Below are positions 52,711 through 52,990 of a DNA stretch of 52,990 bases, one piece after another. The stretch lies in assembly GCA_947053925.1 (NCBI GenBank), contig CAMRUG010000011.1, positions 1-52,990 of the forward strand. Direction: 5' to 3'. Under the pieces are notes generated by a model. The model saw only the letters and a list, made by a program, of their open reading frames with translations. It did not search any database and was not told the origin of the DNA. The stretch is from an uncultured Clostridia bacterium. GTDB lineage: Bacteria; Bacillota; Clostridia; Christensenellales; CAG-314. Positions within the stretch are counted from its first letter, which is position 1, and each line of letters opens with the position of its first letter. A program made the position numbers and the translations under genes.

Positions 52711-52820
52711 GGCAAAGATATGCTAAACTATCTTTGACGCCTCCTTTGTTAATTGCGAAGTTTACTTTAAGTATCGCCTCGCCTGTTACTGCGGCGTGTA
52801 AAAATTGCAGTGATTTTTTT
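52711..52820 (+). ncRNA. Candidate small RNA, about 110 nt
   Basis: A transcript from the promoter at 52677-52705 would begin with the perfect hairpin CAAAGATA (52713-52720)/TATCTTTG (52729-52736) and could end at TTACTGC (52786-52792)/GCAGTGA (52807-52813, one G-T) followed by seven T. No SD or convincing ORF lies inside. It could instead be the leader of a gene beyond the window. No known RNA family is recognised. Confidence 0.35.
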
Positions 52821-52990
52821 GCGTTACGGATGTTTCGCAATAAATTGCGAAGTCCCTATCGGGAAAAGGCGAAATACTCGCGTTCCGCGAGGGCGGTCGC
52901 TTCGCTCGGCTCGTGCAGACGCGCCATGCGCACAAAGTCTTTGACTTTGCACTATTTTTAACTCAATATTACTTGCGGATGTGGCGAAAT
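52821..52990. repeat. GC-rich, hairpin-rich element at the window edge
   Basis: Base composition rises sharply against the AT-rich surroundings. It contains CTCGCG-TTC-CGCGAG (52877-52891), GTCGCTTCGCTCGGCTCG, and CAAAGTC-TTT-GACTTTG (52935-52951). AATTGCGAAGT occurs at 52751-52761 and again at 52843-52853. It looks like an interspersed repeat or the edge of a mobile element. No reading frame in it is credible. Confidence 0.4.

Noticed and set aside
52734..52961. Plus-strand 75-codon open frame in the right-edge element
   Set aside because: It starts at a TTG without SD, crosses the candidate terminator and the GC-rich hairpins, and its peptide follows the repeat structure rather than a protein pattern.
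1..52990. tRNA or rRNA genes
   Set aside because: No cloverleaf with TTCGA-type T-loop and CCA-side pairing, and no rRNA segment, was recognised by eye on either strand.

Overview
The window looks like chromosome from a low-GC, endospore-forming Firmicute of clostridial type. It carries spo0A, the sporulation pair yqfC/yqfD, a BclA-like collagen protein, a coat-type gene behind a sigma-K-like promoter, and a Clostridia/Bacilli-style dcw cluster. MurE has the DNPR motif of meso-diaminopimelate ligases. The species is not identifiable from sequence alone; an uncultured anaerobe is an inference. No tRNA, rRNA or CRISPR was seen.

Layout. 1-430: 5' part of an IS200/IS605 transposase (minus strand) cut by the window edge, with its SD-masking inverted repeat and end hairpin. 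477-1608: acpP and two small odd proteins. 1962-16624: a dcw (division and cell wall) cluster on the minus strand, in transcription order mraZ-rsmH-ftsL-like-ftsI/spoVD | murE-mraY-murD-ftsW-murA | ftsQ-ftsA-ftsZ-asnS. The bars mark intrinsic-terminator-like hairpins, and a consensus sigma-A promoter restarts transcription before ftsQ. murF, murG, murC and murB are missing from their usual places. 17106-19595: metallophosphoesterase, zinc ribbon, membrane protein and a coat-like protein. 20018-21978: TetR regulator, an atypical spo0A, small membrane protein. 22112-23773: M-box riboswitch and mgtE. 24108-26434: YdcF-like protein, cold-shock protein, collagen-like protein. 26562-29125: Zn/Cd efflux module. 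29368-33757: heterodimeric ABC exporter and a membrane-anchored XRE regulator. 34172-40188: the conserved yqfC-yqfD-phoH-pgpH-ybeY-era-yqzL-recO block. 40279-43245: copper operon copA(-copZ)-csoR with promoter and operator. 43495-49629: glycerophosphodiesterase, HAD phosphatase, membrane protein and a large unknown protein. 49920-52611: DUF4363/DUF421 pair, THF riboswitch with folT, and murI. 52612-52990: a promoter-terminator unit that may be a small RNA, then a GC-rich element.

How the genes work together. Peptidoglycan precursor synthesis (murI, murA, murD, murE, mraY) and the divisome (ftsZ/A/Q/W/I/L) are co-located, with MraZ boxes over the first promoter. Metal homeostasis recurs: Mg (M-box/mgtE), Zn/Cd (SmtB/CadC-type regulator, HMA chaperone, P1B ATPase) and Cu (CsoR, CopA with a fused CopZ).

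Most notable: a Spo0A whose receiver has lost the acidic pocket and has Glu in place of the phosphorylated Asp, while the DNA-binding domain is intact; a CopA with CopZ fused at the C-terminus but keeping an internal ribosome-binding site, so free CopZ may also be made; a PgpH without its extracellular domain; a THF riboswitch whose terminator also contains the folT ribosome-binding site; and an orphan small-RNA candidate at the right edge. All start choices, promoters and terminators were read by eye; no database search or folding program was run.
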